Part shown: piece after piece, positions 6,696-14,150 of the stretch | How positions within the stretch are numbered: position 1 is the first letter of the stretch | Layout: every line of letters starts with the position of its first letter | Origin: Gammaproteobacteria bacterium | GTDB taxonomy: Bacteria; Pseudomonadota; Gammaproteobacteria; SZUA-152 | DNA: 14,971 nucleotides | NCBI GenBank assembly: GCA_030599435.1 | Contig: JAUVNZ010000011.1 | Span: 1-14,971, forward strand | Direction of reading: 5' to 3' | Translations under genes and position numbers: made by a program | The notes under the pieces: model-generated | What the model was told of the DNA's origin: nothing | The model's database searches: none | The model's input: the letters and a program-made list of their open reading frames with translations, nothing else

Positions 6696-6736
6696 TTGAC
6701 GTTATATCAACCACTACATGAGGCTGGTGATACTTA

Positions 6737-7084
6737 CTACTCGGTATATTCCTCTTTCGATTCGTCGTCCGTTGCTCGACCTTCGGTTGATGGTTTTAAT
6801 TCCTGAAGAGGATCAGACCAGTCACTGATATCGGTATCGGTTACCTCAGTGCCATAGTCATCTTTTGTGCCAATATCAATAGCGCCACTCCAGTTCTCAG
6901 GTGCCTCAGCAATATCAATGTCTTGTTGATGCCAGACATTGAGTGGAATTTCTTCGATATCACCATCAAAATGCTGGGTTTCGACAAGACCTTCATCTTC
7001 ATCAAATGCAACAACGAGGAAACGTTGGCCTTTGTCCAGATGTTGGTACCAGTTGCCGACGATGGGGTCTACATCGGTAGTCAT
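6737..7084 (-). CDS. DUF6763-like acidic protein, 115 aa
   Basis: The N-terminal half, 'DPIVGNWYQHLDKGQRFLVV' through 'VETQHFDGDIEEIPLNVW' and 'PENWSGAID', looks like the small gammaproteobacterial family I know as DUF6763, which has a compact beta-rich fold reminiscent of small barrel domains. The remaining 40 or so residues are strongly acidic (many D/E, 'DDESKEEYTE' at the end) and are probably disordered. There is no signal peptide and no cysteine. The start is well supported by AAGGAGGGATA ending 4 bases before the ATG. A perfect inverted repeat lies 34-65 bp upstream and may control it. It is convergent with the 88-aa gene and divergent from the 73-aa gene. No biochemical role is known to me. 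Confidence 0.75.
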   Translation of the reverse strand: MTTDVDPIVGNWYQHLDKGQRFLVVAFDEDEGLVETQHFDGDIEEIPLNVWHQQDIDIAEAPENWSGAIDIGTKDDYGTEVTDTDISDWSDPLQELKPSTEGRATDDESKEEYTE

Positions 7085-7117
7085 CGTATATCCCTCCTTA
7101 TTACTGGTATAGAAAAT

Positions 7118-7149
7118 GTTACAAAAATAAGAAATTAGATTTTTGTAAC
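7118..7149. promoter_or_regulatory. Perfect 11-bp inverted repeat in divergent promoter region
   Basis: GTTACAAAAAT (7118-7128) and ATTTTTGTAAC (7139-7149) with a 10-base spacer, inside a ~194-bp AT-rich gap between the divergent starts at 7084 (minus) and 7279 (plus). The geometry suits a dimeric repressor or activator site, or a hairpin in the leader of the DUF6763-like gene. It shares the GTTAC...GTAAC half-sites with the palindrome at 4773-4792. The rest of the gap, to 7278, is AT-rich with a second short repeat (TTAGTA/TACTAA near 7190-7212) and no further gene. Confidence 0.55.
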
Positions 7150-7278
7150 TATAAATTTAACACTATTCTATAAACTCATCATTATATTAATTTAGTATAA
7201 ATAAAGTACTAAGCAAATCAATATACACAAAAGGTCTGCTATTATTTTTTGTATGAATTCATATTAAGGAGCGAAAAA

Positions 7279-7500
7279 ATGGCACAAGATAACCATAGCA
7301 GGGCGCGTAAAGTCGTTGAAACCTTCAGGATTGGATTGAGCGAAAGCGCACAATCAGAAATTGGTGAGGATAATTTTGAAAAATTGGCAAAACTTATCAA
7401 TGAAATGATCCAGGAAGACCGGAAAGAGGCGGCCAATTTGGTTGAAGGAGTAGTTAAAAATCTACGTAAGGGTATTGATATACCTGAGCTTGGTATGTAG
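7279..7500 (+). CDS. Small hypothetical helical protein, 73 aa
   Basis: I do not recognise this protein. It is soluble, charged and predicted almost wholly helical ('SRARKVVETFRIGLSES', 'ENFEKLAKLINEMIQEDRKE'-like repeats of hydrophobic spacing, 'AANLVEGVVKNLRKGIDIPE'). There are no cysteines and no signal peptide. The ATG at 7279 is chosen because AAGGAG (7266-7271) lies 7 bases upstream; an in-frame TTG at 7249 lacks such a site. It is a single gene between a long AT-rich upstream region and the convergent acyl-CoA synthetase gene, whose stop is 51 bp away. It could be a small regulator or stress-type protein, but nothing in the sequence shows this. Confidence 0.65.
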   Translation: MAQDNHSRARKVVETFRIGLSESAQSEIGEDNFEKLAKLINEMIQEDRKEAANLVEGVVKNLRKGIDIPELGM

Positions 7501-7525
7501 AAATATTCTTATAAAATATTTTTAT
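7501..7525. terminator. AT-only hairpin between convergent genes, possible weak terminator
   Basis: AAATATT (7501-7507) pairs with AATATTT (7516-7522) and is followed by further T/A bases. It sits directly after the stop of the 73-aa gene and before the convergent acyl-CoA synthetase stop at 7552. Lack of G/C makes it a weak candidate. Confidence 0.25.
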
Positions 7526-7551
7526 ATTCAGTTTAATTAGTTAATTACTTC

Positions 7552-9246
7552 CTAAATATCTTCTAATGCCATCTCACGCATACGGAATTTTTGTAATTTT
7601 CCGGTAACCGTCATCGGGAATTCATTCACAAACCGTATATATTTTGGAATCTTAAAGTGGGCGATATGGCCCTTGCAAAAATTACGCACTTCCTTTTCGG
7701 TCATATCTTCACCCGTATGTAACTGAATCCAGGCCATCACCTCTTCGCCATAAAATTCATCGGGCAGACCGAACACGGCGACTTCTGCGACTTTGGGATG
7801 AGTAAAGATGAAGTCTTCAATTTCACGGGGGTAAATGTTTTCGCCACCACGAATAATCATTTCTTTTAAGCGGCCGGTGATTTGCACGTAACCATCGGCA
7901 TCCATTACACCGATATCACCGGAGTGTAGCCAATCCTGTTCATCAATGGCCTTAGCGGTGGCTTCTCTATCGCCGTAATAACCCTGCATAATGTGATAAC
8001 CGCGGAAACATATTTCTCCGGACTCGCCTAGCGGCACCGTTTGATTATTTTCCAGATTAACTATTTTGACTTCCTGATGGGGCAGGTTTTTACCTACAGT
8101 TTTAACGCGTCGTTGCATGCTGTCATCGCGACTGGTGAGATGCGTCAGTGGTGAAGCCTCTGTTTCGCCATAACCAATCAAAATTTCTCTGCAATGCATT
8201 TCTTCCATCACGCGTTTCATCAATGCCGGTGGACAGGGTGCACCAGCCATGATGCCAGTGCGAAGCGTACTCAAATCGTATTCTTTAAATGTCGGTTGTT
8301 CTAACTCGGCAATAAACATAGTCGGCACACCATGAATAGCAGTGCAACGTTCATTATCCACGGCTTTCAAAACGGCTTCGGCATCAAAGTGTTCACTGGG
8401 GATCACGGCACATGCACCCACCGATAAGCACAACAGATTAGCTAACACCATACCGAAGCAATGATAAAAGGGCACCGATATGCATAACCGGTCATTTTCT
8501 GTAAAGTGCATGGCCCTGGCAGAAAACCAGGCATTATTAAGAATATTGTGGTGAGTTAATATCACCGCTTTTGGGGAACCGGTGGTTCCAGATGTGTACT
8601 GGATATTAATAGGATCATCCGTATCCAGGCTGGCGGTAACTTTTTCTAAATCATCCTGAGTGATACCATCACCGGCCGAAAGCGCTTCCGCCCATGTGAT
8701 AAAACCTGGGTGAGGACGTTGTGTATTCGCGGGGGATTGTGGATCATAAACTACGACCTTTCGCAGCTTGGGAAAATCCTGGTTTTCCAGTGTCGTAGAC
8801 GGTGCGTTTGATAGCTCGGGTATCAATCCAACTAACATAGCGATGTAATCACTGCTGCGGAAGCTGGGTATAACGAATATCCCCTGAACTTCGGAGTGCT
8901 GTAAGGCGTAGGCCAATTCCTGGGGACGGTAGGCGGGATTAATGTTGACCAGGATGACACCGATACGTGCCGTGGCCATTTGCAATAACAACCATTCAAT
9001 ATTGTTGGTTGACCAAATGCCAATGCGCTCACCTTTATTAAAACCCATCCCAAGCAATCCACGTGCAAGCTTGTCGACCTCAGTTGACAACTGCCTGTAG
9101 GTTAATCGTCGTTCTTGTGGGATAGAAACAACAGCTTCATGATCTGAGTACTTTTCAACAATGTGTGAAAAGTGTTCGGGAATAGTAAGACCTAACAGAG
9201 GCTCTTTGCCGCCGCGATGGAAATAACTTTTATTTGAAGTATTCAT
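7552..9246 (-). CDS. AMP-forming acyl-CoA synthetase (AMP-binding/ANL family)
   Basis: Activates a carboxylic acid to its acyl-CoA via an acyl-adenylate, using ATP. It is 564 aa from the ATG at 9246, normal for medium/long-chain or FadD-like synthetases of COG0318. Visible ANL motifs are the phosphate loop 'YTSGTTGSPKAVILTH' (about 217-232), 'IGYGETEASPLT' (A5), 'GEICFRGYHIMQGYY', 'LHSGDIGVMDADGYVQITGR' (A7/A8, with the ribose-binding Asp and the hinge), 'KEMIIRGGENIYPREIE', and the C-terminal catalytic lysine in 'TVTGKLQKF'. Thus both domains are complete. An upstream TTG (9297) was rejected because it would overlap porB and add no family sequence; the ATG has GAGGCAG upstream. It lies 29 bp after porB and is the last gene of the gdh-por operon. 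Chain length or aromatic preference cannot be read from the motifs. Confidence 0.9.
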   Translation of the reverse strand: MNTSNKSYFHRGGKEPLLGLTIPEHFSHIVEKYSDHEAVVSIPQERRLTYRQLSTEVDKLARGLLGMGFNKGERIGIWSTNNIEWLLLQMATARIGVILVNINPAYRPQELAYALQHSEVQGIFVIPSFRSSDYIAMLVGLIPELSNAPSTTLENQDFPKLRKVVVYDPQSPANTQRPHPGFITWAEALSAGDGITQDDLEKVTASLDTDDPINIQYTSGTTGSPKAVILTHHNILNNAWFSARAMHFTENDRLCISVPFYHCFGMVLANLLCLSVGACAVIPSEHFDAEAVLKAVDNERCTAIHGVPTMFIAELEQPTFKEYDLSTLRTGIMAGAPCPPALMKRVMEEMHCREILIGYGETEASPLTHLTSRDDSMQRRVKTVGKNLPHQEVKIVNLENNQTVPLGESGEICFRGYHIMQGYYGDREATAKAIDEQDWLHSGDIGVMDADGYVQITGRLKEMIIRGGENIYPREIEDFIFTHPKVAEVAVFGLPDEFYGEEVMAWIQLHTGEDMTEKEVRNFCKGHIAHFKIPKYIRFVNEFPMTVTGKLQKFRMREMALEDI

Positions 9247-9275
9247 TTTCTGCCTCGTTCTGCAAGGCATTGTTG

Positions 9276-10193
9276 TTAAATAGAAACGCCTTCCCAATAC
9301 GCATCAATCCGTTGCTGAATCTCGGTCAGCAATTTTTCGTTACGCTCGGGTTTAAACAAATGAGTGAAGCGGCCTTGTTTACTTAAGTATTCTTCTACGG
9401 GCTTGCGTTGTCGCGGAATCTTGGTGTGCACAACCTTACCGTCAATATATTCCTTTAGTGGCCAGACGCCGGTTTGAACCGCTAGCTTGCCGATCTCAAT
9501 CGTCTCCTTGGGATCGTAATCCCAACCGGTTGGGCAGGGGGCGAGGGTAATAATCAGTCGTGGTCCCTTCATACTTTTTGCTTTTTCAATTTTACGTGCC
9601 AGATCCAATGGTTCAGTGCCAATCACCGTGGCAACGTAAGTAGGACGGTTAGCAGCCCAGATATCAAAGAGATCTTTTTTAAAGCCGGGGAATCCACGGG
9701 GACCTTTACTGGTAGAAGTTTTTGCCGCGTGTGGTGTGGCTTCGGAAAATTGTTGACCGGTGTTACCGTAACCTTCATTGTCGTAGCAGATGTATAAAAA
9801 ATCCAGATTACGATCAATGGCGCCCGAGGTGGCGGATAAACCCATACCATAGGCCGAGCCATCACCGGTAAGAACAACGGTCTGCAAATCTTCTTCTGGT
9901 GAAATTCTTTTTTGTTCTAACAAAATATCAAGGGCATCGCGCACACCCTGGGCACCGGCAGGTGCAGAGGCCATTGCCGTATATAACCAGGAACCGCGAA
10001 AAGGAGTGAAGGGATAGACCGATAACAGAGTCATACACCCGGCGGCATTGATGAACACAGTTTTTTCACCGAGGATGTCGTAAATTTCGTGCAGAGACAG
10101 GAGCCCTCCACAACCCGCACACATAGGCGTGCCCGTACCCAGCAAACGAGTAGAGGGTAAGTCTTTCATTCTGCGAAAAACTGTTTCAGTCAT
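9276..10193 (-). CDS. porB: 2-oxoacid:ferredoxin oxidoreductase, beta subunit (TPP-binding)
   Basis: The thiamine-diphosphate subunit of a multi-subunit enzyme that converts a 2-oxoacid plus CoA to acyl-CoA plus CO2 with reduced ferredoxin, or the reverse. Residues seen include 'MCAGCG' (Cys25, Cys28), Cys53 in 'AAGCMTLL' and Cys220 in 'APCPTGW', the four ligands of the beta-subunit [4Fe-4S] cluster. The TPP/Mg signature is 'GDGSAYGMG' (110-118) followed by 'YDNEGYGNTG' (137-146). At 305 aa it is a normal PorB length. Its ATG overlaps the porA stop by 8 bases, and the acyl-CoA synthetase begins 29 bp downstream, so translation is coupled. The 'por' symbol is a family label: pyruvate, branched-chain or aromatic 2-oxoacids are all possible substrates. 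Cytoplasmic. Confidence 0.92.
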   Translation of the reverse strand: MTETVFRRMKDLPSTRLLGTGTPMCAGCGGLLSLHEIYDILGEKTVFINAAGCMTLLSVYPFTPFRGSWLYTAMASAPAGAQGVRDALDILLEQKRISPEEDLQTVVLTGDGSAYGMGLSATSGAIDRNLDFLYICYDNEGYGNTGQQFSEATPHAAKTSTSKGPRGFPGFKKDLFDIWAANRPTYVATVIGTEPLDLARKIEKAKSMKGPRLIITLAPCPTGWDYDPKETIEIGKLAVQTGVWPLKEYIDGKVVHTKIPRQRKPVEEYLSKQGRFTHLFKPERNEKLLTEIQQRIDAYWEGVSI

Positions 10194-11451
10194 TGTCTTC
10201 CCCTGGCTTTTCTCCTAACTTAAGTTCTTGACGTTCCACATGGGCAATGGATTGGAGTTTACGCATCTCGCGAAGTTCTCCCGCGGTATACAACAGGCGC
10301 GGTGGCGGCGCTGTCCCTTTTTCCGCCGCCTCTTTTAGTTGAGTCGCGATTTCGAATAACTCTTCCTGACTAATATCCCGTCCGCCTAGACCACCGATAA
10401 AACTCACGAGTAACGGTGCGTTTTTTTGACCGTACAGTGCTGAGGCTACTTCAGTGTGAAGCACACCGCCTTTGCCCATGGAGATATTTTGGTCGATAAC
10501 CGCGACGGCTTTTTTTCCATCAAGTGCATCGCGTAATGCCTGTTCGGGAAAGGGCCGTAGTAGACGTGGGCGCACCAGACCAATGCGCCAACCTGCATCG
10601 CGTAGACGATCAACCGCCTCCCTGGCCTTGGTGGCAAAACAGCCCATCATCACAAAGGCAAATTCGGCATCATCCGTACGATAGGTTTCAATTGCACTGT
10701 AATCGCGACCGAACTGTTCTGCAAACTCAGCAGCCACTTCATCGTAAACACCCAGCGCCTCCTGGGCGGCAAGATGTAATTCATAACGGAAGTAGGAATA
10801 GGGTGAACCACCCAATACGGCCACGGCCTGGCTGGCGGGTGCACTGGCCCGTAACTGGGTATTTTCCGGATCAAACTGGCCAACAAAGCTAGCGGCGAGT
10901 ACCGGGTCAGGAATTTCTACCGGCTCGCGGGTAAAGGACAAATAAAAACCATCCTGGTTGACGATGACAGGGAGTCGCACCTTCTCGTGTTCCGCCAAAC
11001 GATAGGCAATGAGGGTACTGTCCAGAACTTCCTGACAGGTTGCACAGTGTATTTGCAAGAAGCCGCTGTCTCGGGCGGCAAGGATGTCGTTGTGATCGGG
11101 CTCCAGGGTAAGCGGTGCGGAGAGGCCGCGCGAGACATTGATCATCACAAAGGGTGCGCGCCAGCCCGCAACGGTGTAGAGCATTTCCATGCCATACAAC
11201 AGTCCCTGACTGGAGGTGGCGGTAAAGACTCGGACCCCAGTACTTGCTGCGGCACCGGCGGCGGTGATCATCGAATGTTCCGACTCCAGCGTGGTCATGC
11301 GCCCTGGTATTTCACCGTTATCGAACCATTCGGAAAGCGTTTCGATGATCTCTGTCTGCGGGGTAATCGGAAAGGCCGGCACATAATCCACCTTCGCCAG
11401 TCGTGCAGCCCAGGCGGCGGCACCATTTCCTGTTAGCAACTGGCGAGTCAT
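10186..11451 (-). CDS. porA: 2-oxoacid:ferredoxin oxidoreductase, alpha subunit
   Basis: The pyrimidine-binding (PYR) subunit, 421 aa, that pairs with PorB to build the TPP active site. The start 'LLTGNGAAAWAARLAKVDYV' and 'FPITPQTE' (27-34, family YPITPST) are the classical N-terminal signature, followed by 'LESEHSMITAAGAAASTGVR', 'FTATSSQGLLYG', and 'MINVSRGL' with the downstream 'DHNDILAARDSGFLQ'. The C-terminal half ('FAFVMMGCFATKAREAVDRL', 'GLVRPRLLRPFPEQAL', 'AVIDQNISMGKGG') corresponds to the CoA-binding/domain II-III region of PorA. The length suits a PorA that includes domain III. ATG overlaps the porGD stop by four bases (ATGA), and its stop overlaps porB. Substrate specificity cannot be fixed from the sequence alone. 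Confidence 0.92.
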   Translation of the reverse strand: MTRQLLTGNGAAAWAARLAKVDYVPAFPITPQTEIIETLSEWFDNGEIPGRMTTLESEHSMITAAGAAASTGVRVFTATSSQGLLYGMEMLYTVAGWRAPFVMINVSRGLSAPLTLEPDHNDILAARDSGFLQIHCATCQEVLDSTLIAYRLAEHEKVRLPVIVNQDGFYLSFTREPVEIPDPVLAASFVGQFDPENTQLRASAPASQAVAVLGGSPYSYFRYELHLAAQEALGVYDEVAAEFAEQFGRDYSAIETYRTDDAEFAFVMMGCFATKAREAVDRLRDAGWRIGLVRPRLLRPFPEQALRDALDGKKAVAVIDQNISMGKGGVLHTEVASALYGQKNAPLLVSFIGGLGGRDISQEELFEIATQLKEAAEKGTAPPPRLLYTAGELREMRKLQSIAHVERQELKLGEKPGEDND

Positions 11452-12395
11452 GACTTATCTCCTGCGGCTTCTGCTGCTTCTGCTAATTGGGCAACAGATT
11501 CGGCCACCGCCTCGATGGCGTGGGGCGGGCATTGGGCCACGCAGATCATGCAGCCCTTGCAATGGTCGAGGTCAATCTGGGGATAACCTTCGTCATCGAC
11601 CGTAATTGCACCATCGGGACAAAATTCACTGCACACCCACCAACAACGATTGCAAAGTTGGTAATCGATGACTGGCCGCATGGTGCGCCAGGTTCCTGTG
11701 GCCGCCAGTTCACTGGTCAGTCCGGTGTGGATGGTGGGAGCAGAAATGCTTGCCTCCTCGAAGGGCAACTCAATCCACTCCGGCTTCACATAGTCCTGGG
11801 CACTTATTTCCGCGCCTTCGATGACCTTGCCCTCATATTCGGTGGCCAGTTCATAGGCCTCGGCGGCCTGCTGGAGATTTTTTTCCACAACTTCTGTCCC
11901 CAGGTGGGCCAATTCGTCACGGATTGCCTGCTGCAGGTGTTCCAACGGAATGATACCGATCAAACGTGCAGCAGCACCCGCACAAGTGGTGCCGAGGAAG
12001 GGGAGTTCAGCCCGATCTTCAACATCTTCACTCACCGGCAGAATAAGCACCTGCCCGGGCATATTGAGGCGATGTTCCCAGGTTTTGGGTGATTCGTGGC
12101 TGTTGATCAACAATACAGTTTGCGGGCCAATGCCCTGCAGTACGCCTGCAGCGGGCACGGCAACCAAAGAGTCATCTGCGACAATCACCAGGTCGGGGCG
12201 ATTGATGATGCCGCGTTCATTAATGGGCAGTTTGGCGGCTCGCACATAGGCAAAGATCGGCGCGCCACGACGTTCGGCACCATAACGCGGTGCATCTTGC
12301 ACCTCATAGCCGCAGAGAAAAAAGGCATCACCGAGGATGCGGCTCGCGGTCTTCATACCTTGACCGCCACGACCATGAAATCGTATGCGATACAT
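11448..12395 (-). CDS. porGD: 2-oxoacid:ferredoxin oxidoreductase, fused gamma-delta subunit with two [4Fe-4S] motifs
   Basis: A natural fusion, 315 aa. Residues 1 to about 185 are the gamma (PorG) domain: 'RFHGRGGQGMKTASRILGDAF', 'DAPRYGAERRGAPIFAYVR' and 'FLGTTCAGAAARLIG'. Residues about 240-295 are a 2[4Fe-4S] ferredoxin-like delta (PorD) domain that takes electrons from the beta-subunit cluster to ferredoxin. Cluster motif one is C248-x2-C251-x3-C255-x3-C259-P, with an extra residue compared with the usual CxxCxxCxxxCP. Motif two is the standard C279-x2-C282-x2-C285-x3-C289-P. A 50-residue acidic linker joins the halves, and an Ala/Glu-rich tail ends the protein. The ribosome site AAGGGA lies 4 bases before the ATG. 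The gdh gene is 82 bp upstream; porA overlaps by 4 bases downstream. Cytoplasmic. Confidence 0.9.
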   Translation of the reverse strand: MYRIRFHGRGGQGMKTASRILGDAFFLCGYEVQDAPRYGAERRGAPIFAYVRAAKLPINERGIINRPDLVIVADDSLVAVPAAGVLQGIGPQTVLLINSHESPKTWEHRLNMPGQVLILPVSEDVEDRAELPFLGTTCAGAAARLIGIIPLEHLQQAIRDELAHLGTEVVEKNLQQAAEAYELATEYEGKVIEGAEISAQDYVKPEWIELPFEEASISAPTIHTGLTSELAATGTWRTMRPVIDYQLCNRCWWVCSEFCPDGAITVDDEGYPQIDLDHCKGCMICVAQCPPHAIEAVAESVAQLAEAAEAAGDKS

Positions 12396-12443
12396 CGAAT
12401 CCCTTTATATTATGTGGGCTTGATACTACGTCCCTTCACCTAA

Positions 12444-12470
12444 AGTATAGTCTTTACTTGTTTGTATAAA
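12444..12470 (-). promoter_or_regulatory. Possible internal promoter upstream of porGD
   Basis: In the 82-bp gap between gdh and porGD the minus strand carries TTTATA (12465-12470) and, 15 bases on, a good -10-like TATACT (12444-12449), about 50 bp before the porGD ATG. The -35 match and short spacing are poor, so it may at most give extra transcription of the por-acs part. Confidence 0.3.
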
Positions 12471-12477
12471 CTGCTCC

Positions 12478-13611
12478 CTAGACGAATCCCGGTGCTGAGG
12501 AAAATAAAGACCAGCGCCGGAAGCTCATGGCCTTTTTGACCCGTTGTAAAGCGAGGTCCATGGCGGCTTGTCTAGGTAAAATGCCTTGCGACGTCGATGT
12601 TGCACGTACCATTTCAGTATTGCGGCGCAGTTTCTCCTCAATGGTGGCAAAGGCCGCCGCCTGGCTGGCACCTTGATATTCCATAGCGGCACAGATGACA
12701 CCACCAGCATTGGCGATGAAGTCAGGCACACAGAGAATGCCTTTATCTTGCAGGATCTTTTCGGCGTCATGAGTAATGGGGATATTGGCGCCTTCAATAA
12801 CCAGTTTGGTGTTAAGACAATGGGCATTGTCGGCATGGATGACATCAGGCCGAGCAGCGGGAATCCAGATATCGCATTCCACATCAATGACTGCATCTCG
12901 ATCAATGGCCTTGCCGCCGGCGTAATCTGCCACACTCTTGCCGGCTTGTTTGAGTTCAATTAAGGCATTTAAATCCAGCCCCTTCGGATCATGTATAGCA
13001 CCGCGCGAGTCAGCCACCGCTACCAGCACAGCACCCTTTTGCGTTAAAAAACGGGCGGTATTTTTACCTACGGCCCCAAAGCCCTGAATGGCTAAACGAG
13101 CTCCATTCAGAGAAAAATCACAATAGTTAAGGGCCACATCAGTTACATGACTTAGGCCCCAGCCAGTGGCGCCAATTTCATCCAGGGGAATGCCGCCTAC
13201 CTCGCGGGGTAGACCGACCACGCGACCAATTTCATCTTTGACCCAGGCCATGCATTCTTCGTCGGTACCCATATCAGGCGCAAAGATATATTCCTCCACA
13301 TTTCGCAAGGAACAAGCCAGGGCACGGATGAGTTGCTGTTTTTCCTCTTTGGGCATCTTGGGATCACCGTAAAGCACAACCTTGCCGCCACCATGGGGTA
13401 GGCCGGCCGCAGCATTCTTCATGGTCATGGCGCGTGCTAGACGAAAGCACTCTTCGGTGCTCACATCAGGCGCCATGCGCAGACCACCAATGGAGGGACC
13501 TTTGGCAACATTGTCCACCACGAGAGTGGCTTTGAGATTAATAGAGGGCTCATGAATATGTATGATTTTTGACGGCCCTAATTCGTCGGCAAACTCAAAA
13601 ACATCCAACAT
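12478..13611 (-). CDS. Glu/Leu/Phe/Val-type amino acid dehydrogenase
   Basis: Interconverts an L-amino acid and its 2-oxoacid with NAD(P)(H) and ammonia. The N-terminal substrate domain shows 'GPSIGGLRMAPDVS' (38-51), 'AMTMKNAAAGLPHGGGKVVL' (61-80, with K65 and the active-site-region K77), and 'APDMGTDEE' (111-119, Asp113). The Rossmann domain has 'IQGFGAVG' (175-182). Later blocks are 'EGANIPIT' and 'CVPDFIANAGGV'. The 377-aa length lies between leucine dehydrogenases (about 365) and bacterial glutamate dehydrogenases (about 420). The 'GGGK..LYGDPK' stretch is reminiscent of the leucine/phenylalanine/valine group, whereas 'EGANIPIT' is glutamate-dehydrogenase-like, so the substrate is open. 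The start has AAGGAG 7 bases upstream. It is the first gene of the por-acs operon, which points to 2-oxoacids being shared with the ferredoxin oxidoreductase. Confidence 0.88.
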   Translation of the reverse strand: MLDVFEFADELGPSKIIHIHEPSINLKATLVVDNVAKGPSIGGLRMAPDVSTEECFRLARAMTMKNAAAGLPHGGGKVVLYGDPKMPKEEKQQLIRALACSLRNVEEYIFAPDMGTDEECMAWVKDEIGRVVGLPREVGGIPLDEIGATGWGLSHVTDVALNYCDFSLNGARLAIQGFGAVGKNTARFLTQKGAVLVAVADSRGAIHDPKGLDLNALIELKQAGKSVADYAGGKAIDRDAVIDVECDIWIPAARPDVIHADNAHCLNTKLVIEGANIPITHDAEKILQDKGILCVPDFIANAGGVICAAMEYQGASQAAAFATIEEKLRRNTEMVRATSTSQGILPRQAAMDLALQRVKKAMSFRRWSLFSSAPGFV

Positions 13612-13753
13612 CGCTCACTCCTTGTTTGCAGTAATACCTTTATAAATTTGTCATTTTTTATCTGCGTGGGGCTTGTATCAATATAAGTGAGAATTAATTA
13701 ATACCTGTTTTAATTTTAGACTATTATTATATTGGAGTATCTATTTATTAAAT

Positions 13754-13783
13754 TAGACAAGTGGCTTTGGTGTTGTTTATAAA
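13754..13783 (+). promoter_or_regulatory. Sigma-70-like promoter for the 82-aa gene
   Basis: TAGACA (13754-13759; five of six to TTGACA), an 18-base spacer, and TATAAA (13778-13783; five of six to TATAAT). Transcription would begin near 13790, giving a short leader before AGAGAGAGG and the ATG at 13807. This is the best promoter match I found in the window. The rest of the 195-bp gap (13612-13753) is AT-rich and must also hold the gdh promoter on the other strand, which I could not place convincingly. Confidence 0.5.
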
Positions 13784-13806
13784 CTTTTTTAAAGAGAGAG
13801 GTCATC

Positions 13807-14055
13807 ATGACTAGCGAACAAATTACGAGCCAGGTTGGCGCACCTGATCCCGAATTAAATACATCACCCATTGTTGAGGATACCGATGAAGAATTTGAGG
13901 TAGTTGCTCAAGAAGTGGAGGATTTGCCTGTCTGTTATTTTAACAATTCCAGCTTCCCTAACGGAAAATATGTCTGTAGTGGTAGTGGGGAACTCCTGCA
14001 TTGTGAAAATGGTTTATGGGTTCGAGAGGGTACTTGTGACCCTGAAAATCAATAA
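13807..14055 (+). CDS. Small acidic protein with a C-terminal four-cysteine module, 82 aa
   Basis: It has a sharp two-part composition. Residues 1-42 contain about a dozen Asp/Glu and not a single Lys/Arg ('VEDTDEEFEVVAQEVEDLP' at 23-41). Residues 43-77 form a compact Cys/Gly/aromatic module with Cys43, Cys57, Cys66 and Cys77, including 'CYFNNSSFPNGKYVC' and 'CENGLWVREGTC'. The second part resembles small proteobacterial modules of the type C-x-Y..y..G..vC...g.l..C.nG.W...G.C (DUF1496- or SVWC-like), a loose recollection and not a firm assignment. No signal peptide is present, so disulfides would need export by another route; metal binding is an alternative. A leader-plus-core layout also recalls RiPP precursors, but no modifying enzyme is visible. 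The ribosome site AGAGAGG and a good promoter precede it. The Hsp70 gene starts 95 bp downstream with no terminator between. Confidence 0.7.
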   Translation: MTSEQITSQVGAPDPELNTSPIVEDTDEEFEVVAQEVEDLPVCYFNNSSFPNGKYVCSGSGELLHCENGLWVREGTCDPENQ

Positions 14056-14150
14056 ACACTCCACTTTTTACTTACACCTAATTCTGTTGCCAAATATTTG
14101 TTTGCAGGAAATTTGATTTATAGGTATTAAAAAGAAAAAAAGGAGCATGT

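Noticed and set aside
6701..6733. Hairpin between the convergent 88-aa and DUF6763-like genes
   Set aside because: TATCAACCA and TGGTGATA pair only with a bulge and there is no T-run; too weak to call a terminator.
7249..7278. TTG-initiated extension of the 73-aa protein
   Set aside because: The in-frame ATG at 7279 has AAGGAG at the right distance, which would be buried inside the longer version.
9247..9297. TTG-initiated extension of the acyl-CoA synthetase
   Set aside because: It would overlap the porB coding end and adds residues without family resemblance; the ATG at 9246 has an upstream GAGGCAG.
10472..11436. Plus-strand open frames inside the por genes (e.g. 10987-11436)
   Set aside because: They are antisense shadows of porA/porB, whose frames carry intact family motifs; the shadow translations show no domain.
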